This document shows, one piece after another, positions 12,401 to 21,741 of a stretch of DNA of 64,000 nucleotides. The notes under the pieces are model-generated. The model did not search any database and was not told the DNA's origin. It saw only the letters and a program-made list of their open reading frames with translations. Position numbers and translations under genes: made by a program. Positions within the stretch are counted from its first letter, which is position 1. Each line of letters begins with the position of its first letter. Source of the stretch: Notospermus geniculatus (lineage: Eukaryota > Nemertea > Pilidiophora > Heteronemertea > Lineidae); contig NMRB01001647.1 of the NCBI GenBank assembly GCA_002633025.1, positions 68,792-132,791 of the forward strand. The letters are read 5' to 3'.

Positions 12401-15400
12401 CAGAGAAGACTTGTGGAGGAGGGGCTTAAGTTCAGAATATGCAAAACCGGAGAATTTGAAACAATTCAAGAAGGGGCTTAATTCGCCGGTAGCAATACAG
12501 AATTTGGACCTAAATTAGGTTGGGACAGGTGGCATCCCCAATTTTAAGAGGGACACGACGTAAACCTGAACCGCCCTAACAAAACGGGAGAAATTTAAAG
12601 GATGGGGGAATGCGTGGGATACACTAAAGAATAGGATGAAATTCTTTACATTTAACTTGGCAATACGTAACAAATTAGATTTCTTTTTCCGCTTCAGTGG
12701 TATTCCTTGGGAAGTTTACTTGGAAAATCTGAAAAAAATCCTAAATAGGCCCCGTGTTCTTGTTTTTGGTCATACATGTAAGAATCAGCGTAAAGGGGAC
12801 TACTCACTTCCGACTACTTGCTTATACATAACTATGCACAGATAGCTTCATAGCCTGGCTAGTCGCGTTATCATACCTTTGAGGTCGATCAGTGATGTCA
12901 TCCGCGACATCACTGATCTTTCAAGGAAGCATTTGTGGCAAACGAGTCAACAAAACTAAAAAAAAACTAAAAATATGTTCAGTCGCTGCTGTGGTCGCAA
13001 GGCAGGCGTAACAGTAAAGAATGTCCCCCTGTAAAAAGTGTCCGCTTCTATTGTTCAATGACGGATTAAGGTGCATGGCTATAGAAACCAATCACCAGAG
13101 ATTAGAATGTAACAATAGTATCTTTTGTTCCTGGGACAGTTTTTCCTGGGGACATTCTTTCCTTTCACACCTGTCGCCTAGAAAATCGCTCGAAAAATCG
13201 CAAGTGTGCGCCGCCCTTTAGAAAGAGAACCTTTCCTGTTGCGATGGAGATCCAGCGGGTAGGAATGAAACCTTGTTTAAAGCTGCGTTTACGAGACATC
13301 CGGAATGCGGTATACGGGATGCGGAAGCAATATGTTGTATGCGAAAATGCATAGCATATACTGCTGCCACATTCCGCAATCCGCATTCAGGGTGTCCGGT
13401 AAACGCAGCTTAAAAGGGAAAATAGAGGGGCCGACTTGACAACTACCCGTTTACACAGCTTTAATGTTTACTGCTGTAGATAGAGATTTGAGTGTTCAGA
13501 TTGGAGTGATGACAAAACTGGTCTCACTATGTAGTTTAGCACCATCGAAGAGTGAAACACGCTTTTTCCAGTGTCATTTAGTGGTTAGAACGCAAATTCT
13601 ATCTCGCCTATAGATCGGCCTCATGAGGACATCAACAAAAATACGGCTTGAATAGCAGAAGACGAGTAATCAAGAATGATGTACACACGATGACCGTTGT
13701 GTGTATCATGGCCGTATTCTCGAAACGTTGAACGATGAACGCTGCTTGGCTGAGCACCAAGCGTTCTGATTGGTCGGCAGAAACTCAGCTCTCATTGGTT
13801 GGCGCTCGGAGCTGCTCAAACATGCAAAGGCTACGGTCCCCTTCTCTAACCTACGTGGCAAGAAGACGTGTCTGGGCTATGTGGCGCGCTGCCGATACGT
13901 GTGGCAGACTCGCCTGGCATGAGGCCTATGACCCTTTGCGGATCAGGTGTAACGGTACAGAGTGTCCCCCTGTAAAAAGTGTCCACTTCTATTGTTGAAT
14001 GACGGAATAAGCGGCATGACTATAGAAAACCACTCCCCAGAGATTAGAATGTAACAATAGGATCTTTTGTTCCTGGGACAGTTTTTCCTGGGGACATTCT
14101 TTCCCTTTACACCTGCCCGAAGACTCGAAATGAATGAACGCCATCAAACCAAATTCGTTTTATTTTCGTGTGGCACTATAAATTTTCTTGGTTTCACCAT
14201 GCATTAATTTTTCAGCTAACGTAGTGCTTTGCTTGCTGTCTAACTCGCTATACCAACAATAACATGTTCTCCGTTCCTTCAGGCGGATCGTCTGATCCTA
14301 TTTCAGGTTCCTGTACGAAGGGTTTCGTCCGAATCAACGAGGCGACGCAATGCAGTGAGTATACTCAGGGATTAGTAAAAAGATTTCAGTTCGAGGCAAA
14401 CATTAGACTAGTACCTGGTCCTACCGATGGTGTCGCTTTTGAATGGTAGGACCAGTCGTGGCCGCCATTTGCGGAGGAATTCTGACAGTGACGTCACTTG
14501 AAAATTTTATGTAAATTATGTAAATTTATTCAATTCCAAATACGGCTGACGTACCAGAATGCAGATAGAAGGTGACAGACCTTTGACCCAGGAAATTCAC
14601 CAATCACGCCGGGGGTTTTCCATGTTAAAAGTAGAAAATCTATCAACATGATAGTTCACATACTTACCACCGGACGAAGGCGGTAGGCACGCCCGGTCCT
14701 AACATATGCAAAAGCCCGATGTAAAATAGTTAGGATCGGGTACCAGTCTAGGCAAACATCAGAGAGTATAGAGTTTTCGCAAAGCCCCCGAAATGCCAAC
14801 GCGAACACCAATCCCACTGTTCGATGCCACGAAGAAAGCAGCGGACAATAGGATAGATGTTCGCGTCGGCGTTTCGGGGGCTTTGCGAAAACTCTATAGT
14901 TTTCGCAAAACCCCCGAAACGGCAACGCGAACGCCAAACCCATTGTTCGATGCCACGAAGAGAGCACCGAACAAAAGGATAGACGTTCGCGTTGGCGTTT
15001 CGGGGGTTTTGCGAAAACGATAGAGAGTTTTTGCAAAACCCCCCGAAACGCAAATGCCAACGCCAACCCCATTGTTCTACATCACGAACAGAGCACCGAA
15101 CAAAAGGATAGACGTTTGCGTTGGCGTTTCGGGATGTTGCGAAAACTCTAATAGAGAGTTTTCGCGAAGACCCGGAAACGCCGACGCGAACGTCTATCAT
15201 ATTGTTCGCCGCCAATTCTACCTGACGTCATGTGATTTTCATCAAGGCATAACTCTGCATTTCAGTCGAAAACATTGCTTACAAAAAGGAAAGCTTCATC
15301 AACAACCAGAGCAAGTACAAACGACACACGCGGAACACTTGGATGCACGGTCACGCCGCACGTGCAGTTGATGGCAACATGGACTCCTCGCTGAACGCGT

Positions 15401-17723
15401 GTACCGTGTTGGACAACTCGTATGTTGATAACCCGATTTGGATGGTTGATCTGGGTCGGAGAACCACGATCAATGGGGCCATTATCCATACATGGCAGGG
15501 GAAGGGTCAAGGTACGACTTACGGTATGTTGTCCAATGTTAGCTTAGGTATGGCTGTGTTAGCGAGGGCGCGACCGAGCGGTGACAGCGAAGGGATGCCA
15601 GGCCAGCTCCACCACCATAAAGCAGAGTTTCTGATTGGTCAATTTGAAGAAAAATGTACGCAAACGAGGCTGACATACATCGCTGTGAATACTGCGTGGT
15701 TTGTCATTGGCTAATATTACTACCAACTGTCTACATGTTTAAACGGAGGCTATACGACCACTCATTGGACAATCGAGGGGGGTCCTGAATGGGAGAAGAA
15801 TTTGCCCGGTGCCCTGGGGGGGGGGGGCCCTGTCCCTTCGCTGTGTAACCACCGCTCAAAAGTCTAATGCACGACTCGTGGTAAGTCGAAAAGAGAATTT
15901 TCTTTGCATGAGCTAAAAACGCTAGACAGATAATTCACCATGAATGCCTGCGCCATAAGCCTTATCTAATGCATTTGCAATACTTAAGCCGTGCATTATT
16001 CTTCACATTTTCACGTTTCTGATCATTTTATGGGTATTAAAAATCCCGTTTTTCGTCGGTAAGGAAGGAAGGGCTTCATACTAGGGAGGTATAGAAATCA
16101 AATGATAAACGTAAACGTAACGACAACGCTATTTTTGTACCGAAAATGCAATATAAAATCTGGTTAATGTGTAGTATGAAAAATAAAGTTGTCGTAAAGT
16201 TTACGTTTACCGTTTGATTTCTAAACCTCTCTATACTATACGTTTAGAACCTTTCAATTACAAATACGTCCAGAATTAAGATTGTAGTTGTATTTCTCAG
16301 ACATCAGGCGGCACTAACAGGCGTTCATACACTGTTGTAGGTTGAAACTATCGTTGGCCAACATTCGACAATAGGGAGGTTAATAAAGCAAACGATAAAC
16401 GTCAACGACAGTGTATGAAAGCCTGATAAATGACACTAAAGATTCGCTATTTTTGACTGCTACCTCCGACATAATGGTCACTATGAAACCGAAACCACAC
16501 CCAGCACTTTAACCAACCCTGCGACGAACACTCCTAACAACAGATATCTTCATGACTGTAAAGTGATTGCCTGTACTTCTTGACTAATACGCGGGGGGTT
16601 ATATCCGCAAATATTGACGTTACAAAATAAAGACGTTTTAAAGTCAGGTGATGTCGAGTCGTATCTGAGAAAGACGTTGGGCGGCGCTCATCGGCCTGTC
16701 GTCAGGATGATCCCGAGTCGCAGCTGACTAGACGTTAGCTGATCTTTATAAAAGATAGCAAATACTTTTACTTCAAGACTTGTAATACATTTACATTGGA
16801 CATAGTTGTGCAAATCTTAAGTACACGTAAAAGCATTTGCTAACTTTCATGAATACCAGCCGTTGAGCGGCGCTGTAGTCGTAACGAGTTGCTGCATGAA
16901 TCCTGACTTTTTTCAGGCTTTCACCTTCGCACAAACTTACGCACAAATCAACATGTTTCATTACGTCATCAACACGCCAATTTGATCTGCAATGCGCATG
17001 CGTGAGACAACAGGCGCATGCGTGAGACAACAGGCGCATGCGTGAGACAACATACATGTATTGCATGAACACGAGATCGTCAAACATTGAATGTCATTCT
17101 TTTCATTTTCGTTTTATACACCACTTAAAATTGTTTTACGTTCAGTTTTTAGGATACAAAAGTATTTTATACATTTGTTGGAAAATACATACATGTGATT
17201 TTCCCTGTTTTAATTTGCTTTTGGTGTTGTTTATAGACCATCAAACTAGAACTACATGTAGTAGATGTTAGTGTTTTTCCATCGTCAACTTTGATTAAGA
17301 AAATAAAAATTTCAATACAAAATTCACTAAAGAAAAACATTGAGATCAATACACGTAACTTTACAGCCACCGATGAAATTTTAGAAAACTTCTCCACTGA
17401 AAAAAATTGAAGCAATGCAAGGGCCATTTTCATGCATAACTCGTCCTTTTTCAGACCCCAACACCACCTATCGGGACTACACTTACAACTTGGAGAAACT
17501 CGTTGTGTACATCGACAAGAAATCAGGCAAAGATCGCGTGGACGTTCCCGAGAATAAATGTGGTTACGTCTCCAGGTTAAACAACGCCCTCTTCAAACCC
17601 CGAATCCACGTAGAATGTGGTCGGCGGATGTATGGCCGTTATGTCTTCGTGATGGCTTTCGGAGTGCCCCATAGGTGGAGCCGCTTGTTCAGCGCCATTC
17701 TTTGCGAGGTTGAGATCTATTGA
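355..17723 (+). CDS. Secreted lectin-like protein, F5/8C (discoidin) + fucolectin-type domains; spliced, 5' partial
   Basis: Coding exons 355-495, 1765-1943, 10283-10427 (or its duplicate 12055-12199), 14283-14354, 15266-15511 and 17455-17723 join with matching phases into about 349 residues ending at TGA 17721-17723. The first three exons form a complete F5/8 type C domain of about 150 residues. It opens with a Cys and 'GKITASSW', has 'ENQWLQFDVG' in the middle, and closes with 'ARFVRLHPSDW...LRAGLIGC'. A short linker leads into a fucolectin/tachylectin-4-type domain ('AARAVDGNMDSS', 'NPIWMVDLG', C-terminal 'GRYVFVMAFG...LCEVEIY'). Proteins of this family are extracellular and bind glycans or membranes. 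The classical fucose-site stretch (Asn-Arg-x-Asp-Cys-Cys) is absent, so fucose binding is doubtful. The first exon begins inside a codon, so a signal-peptide exon should lie upstream. The nearest AATAAA is at 18232. Family assignment is confident; ligand is unknown. Confidence 0.82.
530..930. repeat. Dispersed repeat, copy 1 (second copy at 33540-34215)
   Basis: The stretch from 'cccagtgttcagttggcc' through 'gtagcggtttgaaactgc' recurs in the same order and orientation around 33540-34215. The later copy is interrupted by about 300 bases of another repeat. Small ORFs inside are not conserved between copies. Transposon class is not recognisable. Confidence 0.6.
1765..1943 (+). CDS. Lectin gene exon b: core of F5/8C domain
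   Basis: Bounded by acceptor 'cccttacag' and donor 'gtaggt'. The split codon from exon a gives Glu, then 'NQWLQFDVGPP' and 'WVKRFRVSYSNDSMIW', which are the hydrophobic core strands of the discoidin fold. It ends on a codon boundary (phase 0) after '...DEHLTPK', compatible with joining to 3698 or to 10283. Confidence 0.85.
3569..3606. promoter_or_regulatory. Two GCGCATGCGY motifs, NRF-1-like
   Basis: The bases include 'gcgcatgcgc' and 'gcgcatgcgt' about 20 bp apart, resembling the palindromic NRF-1 consensus. They lie inside an intron about 90 bp upstream of the candidate exon at 3698, so a regulatory role is only a possibility. Confidence 0.2.
3698..3781 (+). CDS. Candidate 84-nt cassette exon of the lectin gene
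   Basis: Acceptor 'tattttag' and donor 'gtaagg' bound 28 codons in phase 0 at both ends ('TQVFSWTYGNDKKKGF...'). It could therefore be inserted between exon b and the next exon without changing frame. The F5/8C domain is already complete without it, so this would be an optional insertion in a surface loop, or a spurious exon. No homology recognised. Confidence 0.35.
3899..5957. repeat. Left flank copy L of a duplicated locus
   Basis: This 2 kb stretch (starting 'tcaattctattttgc', ending 'ccaagtta') recurs at 6050-7840 with small indels and substitutions. The second copy lacks some internal blocks, e.g. around 4620-4860. Short ORFs on both strands are shared but carry no recognisable product. 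Its right edge is the TTA target of the element at 5958. Confidence 0.85.
5958..8355. mobile_element. PIF/Harbinger-like inverted-repeat element enclosing an empty-site copy of its own locus
   Basis: The left end 'ggccacgctttttttattcc' (5958 on) and right end '...ggaataaaaaaagcgtggcc' (to 8355) are inverted repeats of roughly 80-90 bp. TTA occurs on both sides (5955-5957 and 8356-8358). The unoccupied junction 'ccaagTTAgcaaag' is present at 7833-7846, so TTA is a genuine target duplication, as in PIF/Harbinger. No transposase is present. Most of the interior is a second copy of the flanking DNA (6050-8275). Confidence 0.7.
6050..8275. repeat. Empty-site copy (L'R') of the flanking locus lying between the inverted repeats
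   Basis: Bases 6050-7840 match 3899-5957, and 7841-8275 match 8359-8780. The two halves join at an uninterrupted TTA. The copy ends in the middle of a hairpin MITE that is complete at 8703-8854. Confidence 0.8.
8359..8702. repeat. Right flank copy R
   Basis: It begins 'gcaaagagatgtaaaatg' and matches 7841-8199 with scattered differences. ORFs around 7993-8271 and 8533-8736 are parallel reading frames in the two copies, with no recognisable product. Confidence 0.8.
8703..8854. mobile_element. MITE family A, full copy
   Basis: A ~150 bp hairpin with ends 'tagggacgttaagaaatcaa' and 'tttgatttcttaacctccct' and arms of about 60 bp rich in 'aacgttaacgacaacgtta'. Other full copies are at 16082-16233 and 30232-30384; partial copies are at 8199-8270 and 16372-16411. 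Confidence 0.8.
9564..9692. mobile_element. MITE family B, copy 1
   Basis: Inverted arms 'tttgcaaagcccccgaaacg' and 'cgtttcgggggatttgcgaa' surround a short loop with 'cgatgccacgaag'. The left edge of the local tandem duplication (9625 versus 11395) falls inside this hairpin. Confidence 0.75.
9622..11312. repeat. Tandem segmental duplication, copy 1 (contains lectin exon c)
   Basis: Matches 11395-12873 in order and orientation: the MITE B half, the '...ttaataatcttattaacacc' intron segment, the F5/8C exon, then intron to 'agcctggctagtcgcgttatca'. Copy 1 carries extra intronic sequence relative to copy 2 in its right half. Divergence is mainly indels. Confidence 0.85.
10283..10427 (+). CDS. Lectin gene exon c, copy 1: end of F5/8C domain
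   Basis: Acceptor 'ctcctttcag', donor 'gtaagg'; 48 codons plus one base. It encodes 'LFGGNSDKDIP...ARFVRLHPSDW...LRAGLIGCPQK', the C-terminal third of the domain with its closing Cys. Starts in phase 0, ends in phase 1. An identical translation is at 12055-12199. Confidence 0.85.
11395..12873. repeat. Tandem segmental duplication, copy 2
   Basis: Second copy of 9622-11312. The junction at 11395 has no single N. It contains the duplicate exon c and the right half of a family B MITE (11398-11463). Confidence 0.85.
12055..12199 (+). CDS. Lectin gene exon c, copy 2 (duplicate exon)
   Basis: Same splice sites and same 48 codons as 10283-10427, 1772 bp downstream. One copy is 145 nt, so including both would shift the frame. 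At most one can be used per transcript, unless one copy is an assembly artefact. Confidence 0.7.
13018..13200. repeat. Fold-back repeat pair, copy 1 (copy 2 at 13960-14120)
   Basis: Begins 'gaatgtccccctgtaaaaag' and ends 'cctggggacattctttcctt', partially inverted ends (GTCCCC/GGGGAC). The same unit recurs at 13960-14120 with point differences. Probably a MITE. Confidence 0.6.
13281..13410. mobile_element. MITE, 130 bp, TAA target duplication
   Basis: Ends 'agctgcgtttac' and 'gtaaacgcagct' are inverted, with TAA on both sides (13278-13280 and 13411-13413). The inner arms 'catccggaatgcgg' and 'ccgcattcagggtg' are also roughly inverted. Confidence 0.75.
13960..14120. repeat. Fold-back repeat pair, copy 2
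   Basis: Second copy of the 13018-13200 unit in the same orientation, starting 'agtgtccccctgtaaaaagt' and ending near 'ggggacattctttccc'. Confidence 0.6.
14283..14354 (+). CDS. Lectin gene exon d: interdomain linker
   Basis: A 72-nt exon between acceptor 'cttcag' and donor 'gtgagt', phase 1 at both ends. It encodes 'GSSDPISGSCTKGFVRINEA' and then 'TQC', a short Ser/Gly linker with two Cys joining the discoidin domain to the fucolectin-type domain. Confidence 0.7.
14767..15215. mobile_element. Head-to-tail array of MITE family B (three full copies plus a half)
   Basis: Consecutive hairpins at about 14767-14896, 14895-15022 and 15019-15152, then a left half to about 15215. Each has arms of the type 'gttttcgcaaagcccccgaaacgcc' and an inner 'ttgttcgatgccacgaag'. 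Neighbouring copies share or abut their 'actctatag' ends. The array ends about 50 bp upstream of lectin exon e. Long ORFs through the array on both strands are produced by the repeats. Confidence 0.8.
15266..15511 (+). CDS. Lectin gene exon e: N-terminal half of fucolectin-type domain
   Basis: Acceptor 'tgcatttcag', donor 'gtacga', 246 nt, phase 1 at both ends. Contains 'ENIAYKKESF', 'AARAVDGNMDSS', 'ACTVLDN' and 'NPIWMVDLGRR', the order seen in fucolectin/tachylectin-4/pentraxin-1 domains (DGN with nearby Asp/Ser/Asn are the usual calcium ligands). Confidence 0.82.
16082..16233. mobile_element. MITE family A, full copy
   Basis: Hairpin starting 'tagggaggtatagaaatcaa' and ending 'gtttgatttctaaacctctc', with the same internal 'ccgaaaatgcaatataaaat' as the copies at 8703 and 30232. 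A left-end fragment of the same family lies at 16372-16411. No other feature is seen in the 15512-17454 intron apart from the repeat at 16994. Confidence 0.8.
16994..17052. repeat. 20-bp minisatellite, three copies, with an NRF-1-like core
   Basis: Unit 'gcgcatgcgtgagacaacag' occurs three times in a row. The core GCGCATGCG matches half of the NRF-1 palindrome. It lies in the last intron of the lectin gene, 400 bp before the final exon. Confidence 0.85.
17455..17723 (+). CDS. Lectin gene exon f: C-terminal half of fucolectin-type domain and stop
   Basis: Acceptor 'cctttttcag' at 17445-17454. It encodes 'DPNTTYRDYTYNLEKLVVYI', then 'GRYVFVMAFG' and the terminal 'FSAILCEVEIY' before TGA. The LCEVE(I/V) ending is diagnostic of F-type lectins. 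'NKCGYVSRL' and 'HVECGRR' carry the remaining cysteines. All 88 codons run in frame from the split codon of exon e. Confidence 0.88.
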
Positions 17724-18231
17724 GCAGACAAGGAAGATTCAGGATGCAAAATAACACGATGGATTTTTCTCCGAAGACGTGATAATTTAGCTCGACAAAC
17801 TGACGTCAGCGTTGTATTATAATTTCTGTAAATGTTTAGCAACATGCTGTATTGTGTTCTTATGGCTGGACAAGTGTCGCCATCTTTTGAGCGCCACGGA
17901 ATGACGACCCGGAAAGAGAATCTCAATCAACTGTACCATACATTTAGATTTCAAAATGGCGTAGGAAACAAGATGGCGGTGTTTATTTTGGCCTTGTATT
18001 GAAAGAAACCCGGATGTGCTACGGATGTGGTCCCTGTCGAGGTCGGGGTCACATGATTTAGAAATTCACTTGCGGAGCTTTCGAGGCAGCTGATACGGTC
18101 TACGTTACTTGCTCCGTTGACATAATTTCATTCTTTAGAAACAAAAAACCGGTTCAGTATTCAATTCGGCCTTGGTGAAACATTCGTCTAAGATAAGCCA
18201 AGAAGCCTTGACCTTGACATTTTGGAGAAAG

Positions 18232-18270
18232 AATAAATAATATTAATATTAATATTAATATTAATTATTA
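18232..18270 (+). terminator. Candidate poly(A) signal AATAAA followed by an (ATTAAT)n tract
   Basis: AATAAA at 18232-18237 is the first canonical signal I see after the lectin stop codon (about 510 bp 3' UTR). It is immediately followed by a short 'aatattaatattaat' microsatellite. Confidence 0.35.
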
Positions 18271-21060
18271 TGGGGACGGCGGCCCTATTGTAAAAAAATG
18301 ACATGACCTATTCTTCTCCCCGTCTGCAGTAATTAGCGCTTCACAAGAATAGCAGGCGCTTAATGGAGGAATAATTGACCTACTGGCGTAATCAAATTCA
18401 TGACCCGACCTTGCCAGTGCTGGAGGTCAAGGTCACAAAACGTGGCCGGTCTTCATAAGTGGGGGAAGGAAGCAAATTTGCTGACCTGTCCAGTATTGGG
18501 GAGATATCTTTTCACTACCTCGTGTCAAGACGGGACTAGAAATTTCTTGGGAACATGACAAATTGAAGCTTCTGTAAATAGGCCTGACTTCACTGTTGGT
18601 TTCTGTAGCAGCGTTCAGGAAATTATGGGTTCGATTCCTTGCCGGTTGCCCCCCCCCCCCAAACTGGAGAATAAAGCTACACGACTCTGCCACTCTACCG
18701 CCATTATGGACCCAGAAACAAAACCGCGTGTTTACGAAAAGAATTGAGTTCAAATTATTACTAACAACTTTGATGTTTTATTATCACGACATGATCCTTA
18801 AAGTTGCTTTCGAAATCATGATTTGCATGGAATGAAATGCTTGGCTCCCATTGGTCAGAGATGTAGATTTTGATTGGTCAATTCTTTCGACGCTGATTCG
18901 CTGATTCGTCGACTCTGCCAATTTTTCGCTCAAGAAATCAAAGTAGGGACGGTACAGTGACTCCTATTAATTCAAATTGAATGAGGCCATCGTGTTGCCA
19001 GTAATAGTTTGTTACCTCAGGTACATTGTACATGTTAGATTGACTTGTAATTACGTGTAGTTAGACTGTTTAGATTCAGTGAAACAAACCGTGAGTGCGC
19101 ATAACATCTGACCATGAAAAAAAAACGTACGATGAAGATTTCAATTCATTGAGACCGTAGAGAACCTATATATCCAACAGTGATTCACTTATAAACTAAC
19201 TACGTCATTCACATTGGTGTCTATACGTCATTACTCATCTTCACAGAGATTATGAGAGCTGCAGATTTATCAAAGCCCGAAAGTATGCGTTAGGTGTTGT
19301 ATTTTTTTCGCGACGGCTGACGTAACCTTTGACCTTTAGGCAACGTCGTATATTCATGCTCGATAAGACTGTTCAAATCTATCTATTTGAATGATCTAAG
19401 TTACCAATTGGGCATGGAGAGTGTTACTACAAATAAAAGAATGAGTTGAAGCATGTTACCTTACCTGATGAAGGGTTAGTCACGCTAAAAAGCACGTTAA
19501 ACTTCTCAAGTAATGAAAGGTATGTCGGCCATTTTTCTTTCGACATAGTATCAGTCCAGCCTCAGTGTTACCACTGGCTATATATAGGTTGGACAGGAGA
19601 CCAGTCTTATCAAGGTCGGGGAGGGATAGAGTCACCTAATGCATACAGCCGTGCTTTGTGACCCTAATCCGGGCTGAATCCTTGGGACACGATCACGACG
19701 TACCAGTGACTATTCTCCGTTACTAGGACACGGACTCTTCTCATGATATTGTGATGAACAAATAGCACGCTTTTCTTTGGAGAATTCATGACTTTCGTAC
19801 CCTTCAATCGATTCTGTGGAAACTTTTTGAGGATATGACATTTTCTGCATCATTTTCATTTTGATGTATATTAATATGATTCGGGTTATAATCAGCTCAA
19901 TGTTGTGGTGTGTTGTACAGACAATATCATTGTTTCACTAATTATTTATTATACTTATTTACAATGTGTATACTCCACCATTGTCTGAATTTTAAAGCTA
20001 CAACGTGCGTTTTGTTGTGGCATTCAGAAAGACACCGAAAAAGAGCGTCGACCAACAGTTCAGGGAAGAATGCCGCTGTTTTTGAGAAGAGAGGGGAAGG
20101 TTGAGTCGTGGTGAATGTAAGACGTCCTCTGATTGGTTAATCTACATCCGAAATCTGCATAAACATGTTACAGAGCCAATGAGAGTCTCCGTCCCTTCTC
20201 TTCTGAATAATATGGCGGTCAGTCAACCATAATGGACCTCGTGTAGCTTTGAGGACCACCGAAGGGTGGCCGATGGGGAAATTGGTCAGAGGTGAAGGAC
20301 TGAACGAGAAGAGGTGTGATGAAATCCCCAAATGCAGCTTGGATTCAAGGAGTAGGATTGAGGCCAAATTTTGGTTGACTGATCAACACCATAGGGGTAC
20401 GGTTGAAACAGGCACGTGTATGTCAGTAGAGAGCTAGACCGGCTTGTAGGGCGTAATAATATCATTAGTGCATCGCCATTTTACACGCAGACGACACTAC
20501 ACGACCCAGCTGGCTGGCGGATGCCAATATCTATCATTCGGCCAGTATATCCTATTTCATGTTCAGGGAAGAAATTTGACGATGATCTTTCGTATGTCTG
20601 GCGTGATCACGTGATAGATTTGGGGTGACAAGACCAAGTTCACCCGTTTAGCCTTGTCACTAGGCCTATCGCGTCACTGAGGCAACTCCCAGTTCGCTGG
20701 CGTCGTGTGGACAAGTAGGAACAAAATCGTTGTAAATATAAGGCACTGCATCAGGCCATCTTATAATGACCCTATTTCATTTTTAAGAATAAAATCTAAC
20801 TAGCCTGTGTTCATAGAGTTGTTGGCGTTCGTTATTATACGGTAATTAAACGTGGCTGTGATCTTGGTCAAATATTTGGACCCTTTTAGGGTCTGGGACA
20901 GAAAGCATCAGAAATTTTGTCTGGCAGTGGCAGGGCCATTCTGCATTCCTTCCTAAACTCATTTATATCCAAAATGAAAAATGTGGTATCAACAATGTTT
21001 AATCCATCGCATAATTGCCGCCTTTTTGGGAGTCCCTGTTGGCCACATGCAGCAGAGGGA
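18271..21060. other. Intergenic stretch with no recognisable gene
   Basis: Only short unrelated ORFs, a poly-C tract near 18650 and scattered low-complexity sequence. I see no conserved coding motif or complete repeat. Confidence 0.5.
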
Positions 21061-21069
21061 CCTATGTTC

Positions 21070-21115
21070 CAGTTTTAGCGACATCGTTAACCTAACGACG
21101 GCTTCGGGAACATGG
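21070..21115. repeat. Fragment of MITE family C (half hairpin)
   Basis: 'cagttttagcgacatcgtta...gcttcgggaacatggg' matches one arm of the complete hairpins at 41959-42059 and 63128-63229. Confidence 0.7.
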
Positions 21116-21119
21116 GCCC

Positions 21120-21416
21120 AGATCTATTTCAGGTTCAATAAAGGGCATCAGGCCTACATGTTGACAGGGTAGGGCTAGTATGGGGTCATGCACTCAGGGG
21201 CCTTGGTCAATGGAACCAAAAATGTCGGAAGGGGTAGGAACTTTGTGAGAATGGCATGTACATTGGATTTTATCTGCCCTTTTGGAGTTTACAAAGTGAT
21301 TCACGTTATGCAGGTAAGTTGGAATATTGTCCGTTTTGACATAATCATGGTTATTTTTTTGTGTTTTCTGTTACTTTTCGCTAGTGCATATCGTCAATAG
21401 CTGCCTGTAGCTACCT
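21120..21416. repeat. Empty-site copy of the locus that hosts the 21742 element
   Basis: 'gatctatttcaggttcaata' to 'gctgcctgtagctacct' matches 21643-21741 plus 22774-22935, with some extra bases. The junction 'ggcatgTAcattgg' (TA at 21259-21260) is unoccupied. A single N follows at 21417. Confidence 0.75.
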
Positions 21417-21741
21417 NGAAAGCCGTCGAGCTGGAAGGATGGCGAGTGCTCCGCAGGTCAGTACAGGTACAATGTTGTAGGCATACATGGACAATAGGGT
21501 CAAGCCTAGGCCTATACAATGTATATGTAGATCCAACTACAGGCAGCTATTGACGACAAAGTTATGAGTATGTTTCGAACCCCACAACCTTTTGCATCAT
21601 GCGTAATTGAAAGGGTGGACGACGTACCCGACTGAGCTAAACCGGATCTATTTCAGGTCCAATAAAGGGCATAAGGCCAACATGCTGACAGAGTAGGCCT
21701 AGTATTGCACTCAGGGGCGTTGGTCAATGAAATGGCATGTA

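Noticed and set aside
14656-15215. Overlapping 138- and 155-codon minus-strand ORFs with repeated 'NANVYPFVRC' phrases
   Set aside because: They read through the tandem MITE B hairpins; the repetition comes from the inverted arms and the two frames mirror each other.
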